From NCBI GenBank assembly GCA_910587685.1, contig CAJUMY010000004.1, positions 71,361-135,360 on the forward strand: a stretch of 64,000 nt of DNA, given 5' to 3'. Numbering within the stretch: position 1 is the stretch's first letter; every line of letters begins with the position of its first letter. Positions 34,855 to 43,743 of the stretch are shown one piece after another. The notes under the pieces are model-generated. The model was not told the DNA's origin. It saw only the letters and a list, made by a program, of their open reading frames with translations, and did no database searches. The DNA comes from an uncultured Christensenellaceae bacterium. Its GTDB lineage: Bacteria > Bacillota > Clostridia > Christensenellales > UBA3700. A program made the translations under genes and the position numbers.

Positions 34855-35643
34855 ATGGAACTGTGCGCTCTCTCGAGCGGAAGCCGAGGCAATGCGACAT
34901 TGATAAAAGACGGCGAAGACGCGCTCATTATCGACAACGGGCTTTCGGTCAATACGCTCGTCGAGAGGATGGAAGAGAGAGATCTGACGCCGAGCTCGGT
35001 CAAGGCTATACTCGTAACGCACGAGCACACCGATCATATAAAGGGCATTTTCGGCTTTGCAAGGAGATTCAATACTCCGATATTCATTAGCGAATACATC
35101 GGCGCCGGCATAACGGAAAGGGCGGAGTGCGCGGGTCTTGACGTAAGGACGATAAACGAGGCGGGATTTTCATTCGCGGGATTCGATATTGAGCCGTTCA
35201 GAGTTCCGCACGACGCTCTTTATACCGTGGGATATCGAATATCCAAAGGAAGAGAAAGCGTCGGTGTCGCAACTGACGTTGGCGTGATGACGGACAATAT
35301 AGTGAAACATCTTTCGTCTTGCGATTTGGTGATGCTCGAGTCCAATCACGATACGGATATGCTGATGCAAGGACGTTATCCTTATATGCTTAAGATGCGG
35401 ATACGGTCGGATAAAGGACATCTTTCGAACGGAGAGTGCGCGGATACGCTTTTGAAACTAAGGGAAAGCGGCGTGAGGAAATTTATGCTCGCGCACTTAT
35501 CCGAGGACAATAACAGCCCCGAGGTCGCTTTCGATGCCGTAAAGAGCGTATTCGACAAAGAAAAGCTCATAGAAGGCAGAGATTACATAACGCACGTCGC
35601 GTCTCAGCACACGGCGAGCAAAATAATATCCTGTAAGGGATGA
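34855..35643 (+). CDS. walJ: metallo-beta-lactamase fold hydrolase, WalJ/YycJ family
   Basis: The 262-residue protein starts MELCALSSGSRGNATLI, as YycJ proteins do, and has the metal motif THEHTDHIKG (about 55-64), a His in VPHDALYTVGY, the DVGVMT strand and a second His in LEHSNHD-like MLESNHD and GHLSN segments. YycJ has 5'-3' DNA exonuclease activity linked to repair in Bacillus and sits in the walRK locus there. Here the usual downstream gene rlmH follows after a CPBP protease, preserving part of that order. AAAGGAGG at 34839-34846 sets the start at 34855. Confidence 0.9.
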   Translation: MELCALSSGSRGNATLIKDGEDALIIDNGLSVNTLVERMEERDLTPSSVKAILVTHEHTDHIKGIFGFARRFNTPIFISEYIGAGITERAECAGLDVRTINEAGFSFAGFDIEPFRVPHDALYTVGYRISKGRESVGVATDVGVMTDNIVKHLSSCDLVMLESNHDTDMLMQGRYPYMLKMRIRSDKGHLSNGECADTLLKLRESGVRKFMLAHLSEDNNSPEVAFDAVKSVFDKEKLIEGRDYITHVASQHTASKIISCKG

Positions 35644-35832
35644 CCGCGTATAACGAATAGTGTGCATTTTGTGCGGGAATACCTCGGAAATATCGCCATA
35701 TTATGAAAAAGTATAATATATGTATATATGATTTTGATATTATGCTCATATGACAGAGTCAATATCGAAGACGGCTGTTCATATGCCGCTATGCAGTAAT
35801 TTAATAAGATCATTATTATCACGGAGAGAGAT

Positions 35833-37092
35833 ATGAAGAATAAGGAAAAGAAATTTTATCCGCCGAGAGGACTGAGACCGTTTGATAGCGGAGGCGTCTA
35901 TCTCATGTCGATGGTCACGCTGTATATAGTCGAGGCATTTATGATAATAATACTCGGCTTTTTCAAAAACGACGGGATAAACGTTGAGGAGAGCAAAGCG
36001 GTCGCGTACGTTACCATGCTCATAAATCAGCTCGCATTCGGATTGACGCCTTTTATTTATACGCAGTTTAACGGTTTGAAGTTCACGAGGGAAATAAACT
36101 TTAAGAAGGGAATATCTCCGCTTCAAGCGTTCATTCTCGTTGTTATGGCGCTCATGTCGATAGTCGCGTTCATGCCTGTCACTCAACTATTTATAATGTT
36201 GGTCACAAAGCTCGGATACAAATTCGAAATCGCAGTGCCGAACTACACAAATACGTTCGGAATATTCGTAGTATCGGTGATATTCACCGCTCTTCTGCCC
36301 GCGATAGGAGAGGAGATACTCATGCGCGGCTTTGTCGCTAAGGGGCTGAGACGTTACGGAATACTTGCCGCGATGCTTATATCTTCGCTGATATTCGCCA
36401 CCGCGCACGGCAATCTATTGCAACTCGTATATCAGTTCTTCCTCGGAGCAGTATTATTCACGGTATATTTTGCGACGAAGTCGATATACGCGTCCATGAT
36501 AATACACTTTACCAACAATGCTACGGCGTTACTTATCGACTTTATTTTATACAAGACGACGGGCAGTACCAATATAGAGATCCCGCTGAGTACGGGAATG
36601 ACGGTGCTCGTGTTCATTGCGGTAAGCGCAGTCGGATGCGTATTATTAACGCTCTTGATGCGGCTCTTTTTGAAGACTGCTAAGAGAAGACAGGACGATT
36701 ACGTTGGCGGCAGAGAGATAGATTTCGGCGGTTCGCTTTTATACGCTCACGACGACGGCTCGAGAAAACGCGTATTTGTTTCGAAAAAATCGGGAGAAGC
36801 CAACGTCGTTAAAAGAAAAAGAGAAAAAGCAGATAATTTCATTACGAAATATCTTGATTATTTAAGGTACTTGAACTATTCGTTCGAAGAAGAGGAATTG
36901 GAGAGAGCGAAGAAAGAGCTCGAGGAAAAGGACGTCAACGAAGCAGAGAACGAAAGAGACAAGGAGTACTACGGCGAACTTCTAAGGTCAAGGCGTGACA
37001 AGGAGATACGTTGGGATAGGAATCTCGTCATAATGGCGGTAGTCTTCAATCTGTTCTTGCTCGTTATCAACGCAATCGGCGCTTTCTCATGA
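35833..37092 (+). CDS. CPBP family intramembrane metalloprotease
   Basis: The 419-residue protein has about eight membrane helices. The CPBP (Abi/Rce1-like) motifs are GEEILMRGF (Glu160, Glu161, Arg165), a His in FATAHGN (His192) and HFTNN in the last conserved helix. The family cleaves CaaX-like or bacteriocin-leader substrates or acts in bacteriocin self-immunity. A hydrophilic, strongly charged C-terminal part (about 285-395, with EEEELERAKKELEEKDVNE likely coiled coil) and a last helix (about 398-417) are additions not usual in the family. AGAGAG precedes the ATG. Confidence 0.88.
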   Translation: MKNKEKKFYPPRGLRPFDSGGVYLMSMVTLYIVEAFMIIILGFFKNDGINVEESKAVAYVTMLINQLAFGLTPFIYTQFNGLKFTREINFKKGISPLQAFILVVMALMSIVAFMPVTQLFIMLVTKLGYKFEIAVPNYTNTFGIFVVSVIFTALLPAIGEEILMRGFVAKGLRRYGILAAMLISSLIFATAHGNLLQLVYQFFLGAVLFTVYFATKSIYASMIIHFTNNATALLIDFILYKTTGSTNIEIPLSTGMTVLVFIAVSAVGCVLLTLLMRLFLKTAKRRQDDYVGGREIDFGGSLLYAHDDGSRKRVFVSKKSGEANVVKRKREKADNFITKYLDYLRYLNYSFEEEELERAKKELEEKDVNEAENERDKEYYGELLRSRRDKEIRWDRNLVIMAVVFNLFLLVINAIGAFS

Positions 37093-37238
37093 TCTAAAGA
37101 AGCATCGCTAATCGAATTTTATTAAATTCGGGTCGATAATAAAAAGTATGATTTCGAGATAGGTTTGAGCCGGACGGGATACGTTAACGGCAAAAGCTCT
37201 TGAAAGAACGCGATCAATAGCTCTTAGGAAATATAGTT

Positions 37239-37703
37239 ATGATGAGTATCAATATTCTTGCCGTCGGGAAGATAAAAGAAAAGTTTTTTTCAGACGCTAT
37301 AGCGGAGTATGCGAAAAGGCTCGCCCGTTTTGCAAAGTTTTCCATAACCGAGATCGACGAGGAACTGCTCACTAAAGACGGTAATGACAGAGTAAGGAAA
37401 AGAGAGGGCGAACGGATAATTGCGAAGGCCAAAGGGCACGTCGCGCTTCTAGATATTTCGGGGAAGATAATATCGAGCGAAGAACTCGCGGATAACATCA
37501 AAACACTGGCGCTCGCGGGAAAGAGCGAGATAACGTTCGTGATCGGCGGCTCTTACGGCGTGTCTGACGACGTTAGAAAATTTGCCGACGAAAGAATATC
37601 TTTCGGGCGTATCACCTATCCGCATCAGTTGATGAGAGTTATTCTTACGGAACAGATATATCGCGCGTTTATGATCAACAGCGGAAGCGAATATCATAAA
37701 TGA
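37239..37703 (+). CDS. rlmH: 23S rRNA pseudouridine-1915 N3-methyltransferase RlmH
   Basis: The 154-residue protein is a minimal SPOUT methyltransferase and collinear with RlmH/YbeA: INILAVGKIKEKFFSDAIAEYAKRL at the start, FVIGGSYGVSDDV (SAM-binding knot) and ISFGRITYPHQLMRVILTEQIYRA with YHK at the very end. It methylates pseudouridine 1915 in helix 69 of 23S rRNA. Two ATG codons start the frame (37239 and 37242). It stands alone between a CPBP protease and an M14 peptidase. Confidence 0.95.
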   Translation: MMSINILAVGKIKEKFFSDAIAEYAKRLARFAKFSITEIDEELLTKDGNDRVRKREGERIIAKAKGHVALLDISGKIISSEELADNIKTLALAGKSEITFVIGGSYGVSDDVRKFADERISFGRITYPHQLMRVILTEQIYRAFMINSGSEYHK

Positions 37704-37898
37704 ACGCGGCTTCGATCGTCGGTTCATGAGACGTTGAAGGCAGTTTCGCGTATTGTCTAAGCGGAACGCGTACGCGGTCTCATGGCATGAACGATATATG
37801 AGAATATCAGACGCTTTATAGGAAAAGCTATATAAATTCGGCTGATATAGTATCAAAGAGGACAAATTTGGCATATTCTTTTATGAAGAGGAGAGGAT

Positions 37899-38729
37899 AT
37901 GTACGGACTTTTGGAATACGAGAGGGACCTTAATGAGTTGAGAGCGCAAGGCGCAAGAGTATTTTCGATAGGAAAGACCGAGCTCGGAAGGGATATATAC
38001 GCTGTGCAAAAGGGCAGCGTTGAAGGCGGACAGGTGCTCGTGCAGGCGAGCATGCACGCAAGAGAGTATCTTACGACTCCGCTGGTCATGACGCTCATGA
38101 AGGAATACTCCGGTAGCGGCGGGATATGGGCGGTGCCGATGGTGAATATCGACGGCGTATTGCTGACGCAGGAAGGATTGTCAAGCGTGAGCGACGTCGG
38201 ACGCAGGGCATTTTTACTCGAGGTGAACGGCGGAAACTATAATTTTTCGCTGTGGAAAGCAAACGCCAACGCAGTAGATCTCAACGTCAATTACAACGCT
38301 GATTGGTCCTACGGCGCCCAGAACGTCACGTATCCGTCGCCTGCAAATTACATAGGTCGGTATCCTATGTCTCAGAGCGAGAACGTAGCGCTCGCAAGGT
38401 TTACTCTGAGAGTTCAGCCGCGCGTTACGCTCAGCTATCATACGAAAGGAAACGTTATATATTGGGGATACAAATGCAATAACAGTTATCAGGACGAGAT
38501 AATGCGTATTTCCGAGCTTACAGGCTATGAGATGCTTAGAAGCGACGACAGCGCGGGCGGATATAAGGACTGGTTTTTAGCTACTACGCCGTATCTCGGA
38601 ATTACGCTCGAGTGCGGAAATCCGCTTTTGAATTATCCGTTGCCTGCAAGCGAGCTTCCCAATATGATCGAGAGAAACAGAGGGATATTAGAGCTTTCGT
38701 CCGAGATAGCTAACGAAATAAATCCTTGA
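37899..38729 (+). CDS. M14 family zinc carboxypeptidase (peptidoglycan peptide type)
   Basis: The 276-residue protein has the M14 fold. Zinc ligands are His53 and Glu56 in SMHAREYLTT and His181 in LSYHTKGNVIYWGY; the catalytic Glu238 is in GITLECGN. The substrate-carboxylate motif DLNRN appears as DLNVNYN, so the usual Arg is Val, as in some clostridial relatives of gamma-D-glutamyl-diaminopimelate peptidases. There is no signal peptide, so it may act on recycled muropeptides inside the cell or leave by lysis. AGGAGAGG lies before the ATG. Confidence 0.88.
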   Translation: MYGLLEYERDLNELRAQGARVFSIGKTELGRDIYAVQKGSVEGGQVLVQASMHAREYLTTPLVMTLMKEYSGSGGIWAVPMVNIDGVLLTQEGLSSVSDVGRRAFLLEVNGGNYNFSLWKANANAVDLNVNYNADWSYGAQNVTYPSPANYIGRYPMSQSENVALARFTLRVQPRVTLSYHTKGNVIYWGYKCNNSYQDEIMRISELTGYEMLRSDDSAGGYKDWFLATTPYLGITLECGNPLLNYPLPASELPNMIERNRGILELSSEIANEINP

Positions 38730-38819
38730 GTTTAGATCCGCTATCATACGCAAAAGGAAATTTGATATAAAAACTCGCAATAAAATATAACTTTAAGATA
38801 TACATTTGTACGGAGAAGT

Positions 38820-39317
38820 ATGGAAGAGAAATTCATGTATCTTGCGATAGAAGAGGCTAAGAAGGGCGCCGAGTACGACGAAGTGCCCGTCGGCGCTGTC
38901 ATAACGCTCGGCGGAGAGGTCATAGCCAAGGCGCACAATGAGAAAGAGGAGAGGAACTGCAGCGTCTACCACGCGGAGATAGTCGCGATAGAGAGAGCGG
39001 CAAAATTCCTTGACAACTGGTATCTTGACGGCGCGGATATATACGTGACTCTTGAGCCGTGCGCGATGTGCGCGGGAGCTATCATCAACAGCAGGATAAA
39101 TAATATATATTTCGGAGCGTACGATATGAAAGCGGGATGTTGCGGCAGTCTTTACGATCTCCCTTCGGACAAGCGTTTTAATCATAGACCTAGCGTTACG
39201 GGCGGAATACTCGAAGAAGAATGCGCCTCTCTTTTGAGCGGCTATTTCAAAGAAAAACGCGAAAAGAAAAGAGCTGAAAAGGAAAAAAAAGAGCAGGGAA
39301 ACGGCGGCTCGATTTAG
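38820..39317 (+). CDS. tadA: tRNA-specific adenosine deaminase TadA
   Basis: The 165-residue protein is a cytidine deaminase-fold enzyme: VPVGAVI, catalytic HAEIVAIERA (His and Glu) and zinc-binding TLEPCAMCAGA, followed by ARI-like SRINNIYFGAYD. It converts A34 to inosine in tRNA-Arg(ACG), and exactly that tRNA is encoded at 4513-4589. The C-terminal 25 residues are a Lys/Glu-rich tail (KEKREKKRAEKEKKEQ) beyond the normal end. GGAG precedes the ATG by 6 bases. Confidence 0.93.
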   Translation: MEEKFMYLAIEEAKKGAEYDEVPVGAVITLGGEVIAKAHNEKEERNCSVYHAEIVAIERAAKFLDNWYLDGADIYVTLEPCAMCAGAIINSRINNIYFGAYDMKAGCCGSLYDLPSDKRFNHRPSVTGGILEEECASLLSGYFKEKREKKRAEKEKKEQGNGGSI

Positions 39318-39446
39318 AAAAACGGCGTATCGAAAACCGTTTTTGCACTATCGAAACAAAGTTATCGCGTGTTGTTACGACCGCGTTATTTAGAGATAAA
39401 ATATAAAAATGATAATACATATATAATAGTTTTTTGGAGATATGAT

Positions 39447-40010
39447 ATGATAATACTGGGACTTGGGAACATAGGCCGCGAATACGAAAGAACAAGACAT
39501 AACGTCGGCTTTATGTGTATTGATATGTTAGCGGACAAGCTCGGCGTAAAATTCAAGGATAAAGAGTGCAAGTCGTTAACGGCGAGCGTCTTTAAGAAGG
39601 GAGAGAGGATAGTCCTTGCAAAACCCGAAACCTATATGAATCTTTCGGGCGAAGCGCTTGCGGAGCTCGTAGGGCGCTACAAAGAGGATATTTCGAACGT
39701 CATAGTCATATACGACGATATAGATCTCGACGAAGGCGCGATAAGAGTTCGAAAGGACGGCTCGGCGGGCACGCATAACGGTATGCGCAATATAGTCGAG
39801 AAGATGAAGAGCAAGGATATCAAGAGAATAAGAGTGGGAATAGGACGCCCGAGCGGCGGTATGGATCTCGCGTCGTACGTTCTCGGTAGATTTTCAAAGG
39901 AATCGGCGCTGCTTCTTGACGAGAGATTCGACAGAATTACGAACGCTCTTATAAAGTACATCTCGGACGGCGATTTCGAGGATATGCAGCGTTCGCTCGG
40001 TTCGAAGTAA
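39447..40010 (+). CDS. pth: peptidyl-tRNA hydrolase
   Basis: The 187-residue protein matches Pth along its length: IILGLGNIGREYERTRHNVGFM with the catalytic His, KPETYMNLSGEA, VIYDDIDLDEG with the catalytic Asp, and GSAGTHNGMRNI. It releases tRNA from prematurely dropped peptidyl-tRNA. GGAGA at 39436-39440 supports the start at 39447. It is followed by mfd after about 160 bases, the standard order in Bacillota. Confidence 0.96.
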   Translation: MIILGLGNIGREYERTRHNVGFMCIDMLADKLGVKFKDKECKSLTASVFKKGERIVLAKPETYMNLSGEALAELVGRYKEDISNVIVIYDDIDLDEGAIRVRKDGSAGTHNGMRNIVEKMKSKDIKRIRVGIGRPSGGMDLASYVLGRFSKESALLLDERFDRITNALIKYISDGDFEDMQRSLGSK

Positions 40011-40168
40011 CAGGGCTTTTCTCGGCAGGCGGCGCCGATCTTTCGGTTGCGGCAGCGCGCGATGATTTTTTGACGGCTTTTTAAGTGAAACGATTTTTTC
40101 GATTTTGAAAATACCGTTTTGCAGGCGGTAGCGTTTATTATATCAAAAGACATTCGGAGGTGAAAGAT

Positions 40169-43100
40169 ATGTTTGACGGAATACTCGATCTGAAGAGGCT
40201 CGGCGGAGAATTCGCAGAGCTTTATAACGCCGTTCAAGACGGAAAGAACGTTTACGCCATGAATCTCGACAGGGGAAGTAAAATGCACGTAGCGGCTTCG
40301 CTTGATAGGTTCGTCGTCTACGTGACCGGCGACAGAGTGTCGGCTCGCGAGGCGCGCGACAGGCTCGAAGAGTATTTCGGCGTCGGTAAAGTGGGGCTTT
40401 TACAGGAGAAGGACGACGTTCTCGTATATAACCGCAGTAATCAGTCCTATAACGTATCTTCGAGGATGGAGACGCTCTACGCTCTTTCGGATAACGAACT
40501 CAAGGCGCTCGCCGTACCTGCCGAGGCGCTCGTTCAGTTCCTTCCGTCGATAGACGCTCTCCGAAACGGCGCCGTAGACTTCGTCAAGGGCAGAGAGTAC
40601 GATATGGACTATGTAGTCGAAGTCTTGACGGGAAGCGGATATACGAGAGAAGAGGTCGTCGCGGAAAGGGGAAGTTTTTCGGTAAAGGGCGATATATTGA
40701 GCATCTATCCTTATAGCGGCGAAGCGGTGAGGCTCACGTTTTTCGACACGGAACTCGAGAGCATAAAGATATACGACGTCGATACCATGATGTCCGTAAG
40801 AGAGATAGAGAACGTACGCGTTTTACCTTGTTCGGATATGCTCTTTGACAGGGAACATCTCAATGAATACGTCAAAAAGATAGACGGACTTATCGCAGAG
40901 TGTCCGTCGAACGCAAGAAAGAGATTACTCGAAATAAAGGAGATGATAGACGAGGATATATCGAGTAAATATATCCCGCCGTCTCTGAGCTGGCTCATTC
41001 CGTTCGTCAGAAAAGGTATGAGCGTTTTATATGATTATCTTCCCGAAGATACGGTCATAATATATGACGAACCGAAGATAGTGGACGATAAGATAAAGGC
41101 GTATCTTAATGAATTTCACAATAGATTAGAGACGTTGAAAGAAGAGGGCGAAGCGTTGAAGATACATCGCTTTTCGCTTTTGGCTCGCGATATAAGTTAT
41201 GAAAAGGCGAATACATATACGCAGGTTTCATTTCAAAATATCGCTTCGCTCAATCCTATATTTTCGGCAAGCGAAGCCGTTAAATTCAGGACCGTTCCGA
41301 TAACGCAGTACTACATGAATTATCCTGCGCTCGTTAGCGATATAAAGAATTTCACGGTGAGCGGAGTAAAGGTCATACTGTGTTGCAGAGACAAGGATAC
41401 GGCGAGAAGTATCGGCGAAAGCCTTATGGCGGAGAACGTCGGCAGTACGTATTACGAATCGCTTGAGAACTATAAAGAGGGAGTCGCGCTAACGTCGATA
41501 GGCGTTTCTTACGGGTTCAATTATTCTGGAAGAAAGACGGTCGTTATCGGAGCTAACGAACTCATTAAAAAACGCGACGTGGTAAGGAGCGGAAAGTCGA
41601 AAAGGCGGACTTTCACGATCCCGAAATGCGGCGATTACGTCGTTCACGAAGCACACGGTATCGGAAAGTGCGTAGGTATAGAAAGACTCAGATTCGATAA
41701 GATAGAGAGAGATTACGTCATAGTTCAATATAAGGGCAGCGACAAACTCTATCTTCCGATAGATCAAATGGATACGCTGAGCAGATATTCGGGCAGCGAC
41801 AAAGAGCCGTCGCTATCGAAGCTCGGCGGCAAAGAGTTCGGAAAACTCAAAGAGCGCGTCAAGGCGTCGGTCAAGAGCATGGCGGTGAATCTTGTAGATC
41901 TTTACGCCAAGAGAAGACAGGTGAGAGGCTACAAGTACTCGGAAGACACGTCGTGGCAAAAGGAATTTGAAGACGAATTCGAATTTACCGAGACCGAGGA
42001 TCAACTAAACGCCGTGAGCGAGATAAAGAAAGATATGGAGAACGGCGTCGTTATGGATAGACTGTTATGCGGCGACGTGGGATTCGGAAAGACTGAGGTC
42101 GCTTTAAGGGCGGTATTCAAGACTATCGTCGAAGGGAAACAGGCGGCTATACTCGCGCCTACTACGATACTTGCGAGACAGCACTACAATACGGTGCTTG
42201 CAAGATTCAATAAGTTCAAGGTGAACGCCGTCATACTTTCGCGGTTCCAGACAAAAAAGGAAATAGCGCAAAGTCTCGAAGATATTCGCTCGGGTAAGGC
42301 GAGCATAATCGTCGCGACGCATAGACTGCTTTCAAAGGACGTGGAATTTCAAGATCTAGGGCTCATAGTTCTCGACGAAGAACAGCGTTTCGGCGTCGAG
42401 CACAAAGAGAAGCTGAAGCTCGTAAATAACAGCGTCAATATCCTGACGCTTTCCGCGACCCCGATACCGCGTACGCTCAATATGGCGCTTACGGGAGTCA
42501 GGGATATATCGCTTCTCGAGACTCCGCCTACGAACAGAGTTCCGATACAGACTTACGTTACCGAGCTCACCGACGGGCTCATAAAAGACGCGGTGGAAAG
42601 AGAGCTTGCGCGCGGAGGACAGGTGTTCGTTCTGCACAACAGAGTGCAGGGGATAGAGAAGTTCGCAAGCCGTATCGCAGAGCTTGTACCGTCAGCAAGC
42701 GTTATCGTAGGACACGGACAGATGGACGCGAACACGCTCGAAGAGAACATAATGAGATTCTACAACAAAGAGGCAAACGTGCTTGTATGTACCACTATTA
42801 TCGAGAATGGTATAGATCTGCCCGACGCGAATACGCTCATAGTCGCCGACGCCGATAAGCTCGGACTTGCGGCGCTCTATCAGCTAAGAGGACGCGTCGG
42901 AAGAAGCGACAGAATGGCGTACGCCTACTTTACGACGAAGACCGATAAGGTCATGACGACGGACGCGATGAAGCGTCTTTCAGCCGTCATGGAGTACACG
43001 GAGTTCGGCAGCGGATTCAAGATAGCTATGCGCGATCTCGAGATAAGAGGAGCGGGCAATATTCTCGGAAGAGAACAGCATGGACATATCGAAAAAGTGG

Positions 43101-43639
43101 GATACGAGATGTATTGCAAACTTCTCGAAGAGGCAGTCGAAGAGCTTTCCGCGGCGAAAGGCGGCGCGCCGTACGAGAAAAAGAGAGAGGGCAGCGCGGA
43201 GGTCAGCGTCGAGCTCGACGCTTATCTTGCGGACGAATACGTTTCATTATCGAGCGAAAAGATGCGTATATACAGAGAGATAGCGGAGATAAGAGACGAA
43301 AAGGACAAAGAACGCTTGCTCGCGACGCTCACGGAAAGCTACGGCGTTCCGCCGAGACCGCTCGTCAATCTCGCGGAGGTTGGATTCATCAAGAATATGG
43401 CGACAAAGATCGGCGCGGCTAAAGTCAACGTTTCATCTAAGATAACGAGCGTCGAATTCCCCGATACGGCGTGTCTCAAAAACGAAAACGTCATATTCGC
43501 GGTGAGCGATATGCAGGGAGAATGTACTCTTATGCCGACGACTAAACCGATGGTGGTTTTCGAGACGAAGGATATGCTGAGCGTCAATAAACTCTACAGC
43601 GTCGAGAAATTTTTGAAGAAATGCTGCGGAATATTCTGA
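40169..43639 (+). CDS. mfd: transcription-repair coupling factor Mfd
   Basis: The 1156-residue protein contains UvrB-like domains at the N-terminus, the RNA polymerase-interacting region (VVHEAHGIGKCVGIERL ... DKLYLPIDQMD, about 490-540), a superfamily 2 helicase core with Walker A GDVGFGKTEVALRA and DEEQRFG, motif VI QLRGRVGRS, and the C-terminal D7 domain. Mfd removes stalled RNA polymerase and recruits UvrA. CGGAGG at 40155-40160 sets the ATG at 40169. Length is normal (about 1150-1180). Confidence 0.96.
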   Translation: MFDGILDLKRLGGEFAELYNAVQDGKNVYAMNLDRGSKMHVAASLDRFVVYVTGDRVSAREARDRLEEYFGVGKVGLLQEKDDVLVYNRSNQSYNVSSRMETLYALSDNELKALAVPAEALVQFLPSIDALRNGAVDFVKGREYDMDYVVEVLTGSGYTREEVVAERGSFSVKGDILSIYPYSGEAVRLTFFDTELESIKIYDVDTMMSVREIENVRVLPCSDMLFDREHLNEYVKKIDGLIAECPSNARKRLLEIKEMIDEDISSKYIPPSLSWLIPFVRKGMSVLYDYLPEDTVIIYDEPKIVDDKIKAYLNEFHNRLETLKEEGEALKIHRFSLLARDISYEKANTYTQVSFQNIASLNPIFSASEAVKFRTVPITQYYMNYPALVSDIKNFTVSGVKVILCCRDKDTARSIGESLMAENVGSTYYESLENYKEGVALTSIGVSYGFNYSGRKTVVIGANELIKKRDVVRSGKSKRRTFTIPKCGDYVVHEAHGIGKCVGIERLRFDKIERDYVIVQYKGSDKLYLPIDQMDTLSRYSGSDKEPSLSKLGGKEFGKLKERVKASVKSMAVNLVDLYAKRRQVRGYKYSEDTSWQKEFEDEFEFTETEDQLNAVSEIKKDMENGVVMDRLLCGDVGFGKTEVALRAVFKTIVEGKQAAILAPTTILARQHYNTVLARFNKFKVNAVILSRFQTKKEIAQSLEDIRSGKASIIVATHRLLSKDVEFQDLGLIVLDEEQRFGVEHKEKLKLVNNSVNILTLSATPIPRTLNMALTGVRDISLLETPPTNRVPIQTYVTELTDGLIKDAVERELARGGQVFVLHNRVQGIEKFASRIAELVPSASVIVGHGQMDANTLEENIMRFYNKEANVLVCTTIIENGIDLPDANTLIVADADKLGLAALYQLRGRVGRSDRMAYAYFTTKTDKVMTTDAMKRLSAVMEYTEFGSGFKIAMRDLEIRGAGNILGREQHGHIEKVGYEMYCKLLEEAVEELSAAKGGAPYEKKREGSAEVSVELDAYLADEYVSLSSEKMRIYREIAEIRDEKDKERLLATLTESYGVPPRPLVNLAEVGFIKNMATKIGAAKVNVSSKITSVEFPDTACLKNENVIFAVSDMQGECTLMPTTKPMVVFETKDMLSVNKLYSVEKFLKKCCGIF

Positions 43640-43646
43640 AAATCTA

Positions 43647-43675
43647 TTGCTATTATCGAAAATATAATATATAAT
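43647..43675 (+). promoter_or_regulatory. promoter of the PrsA-like gene
   Basis: TTGCTA (43647-43652), 17 bases, TATAAT (43670-43675), starting 8 bases after the mfd stop. Confidence 0.75.
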
Positions 43676-43743
43676 AAACAAAGTAATTAAAATATACGCT
43701 GATAATTCTATCGGCATACAGTGATAAAGGAGCAGATATTGTA

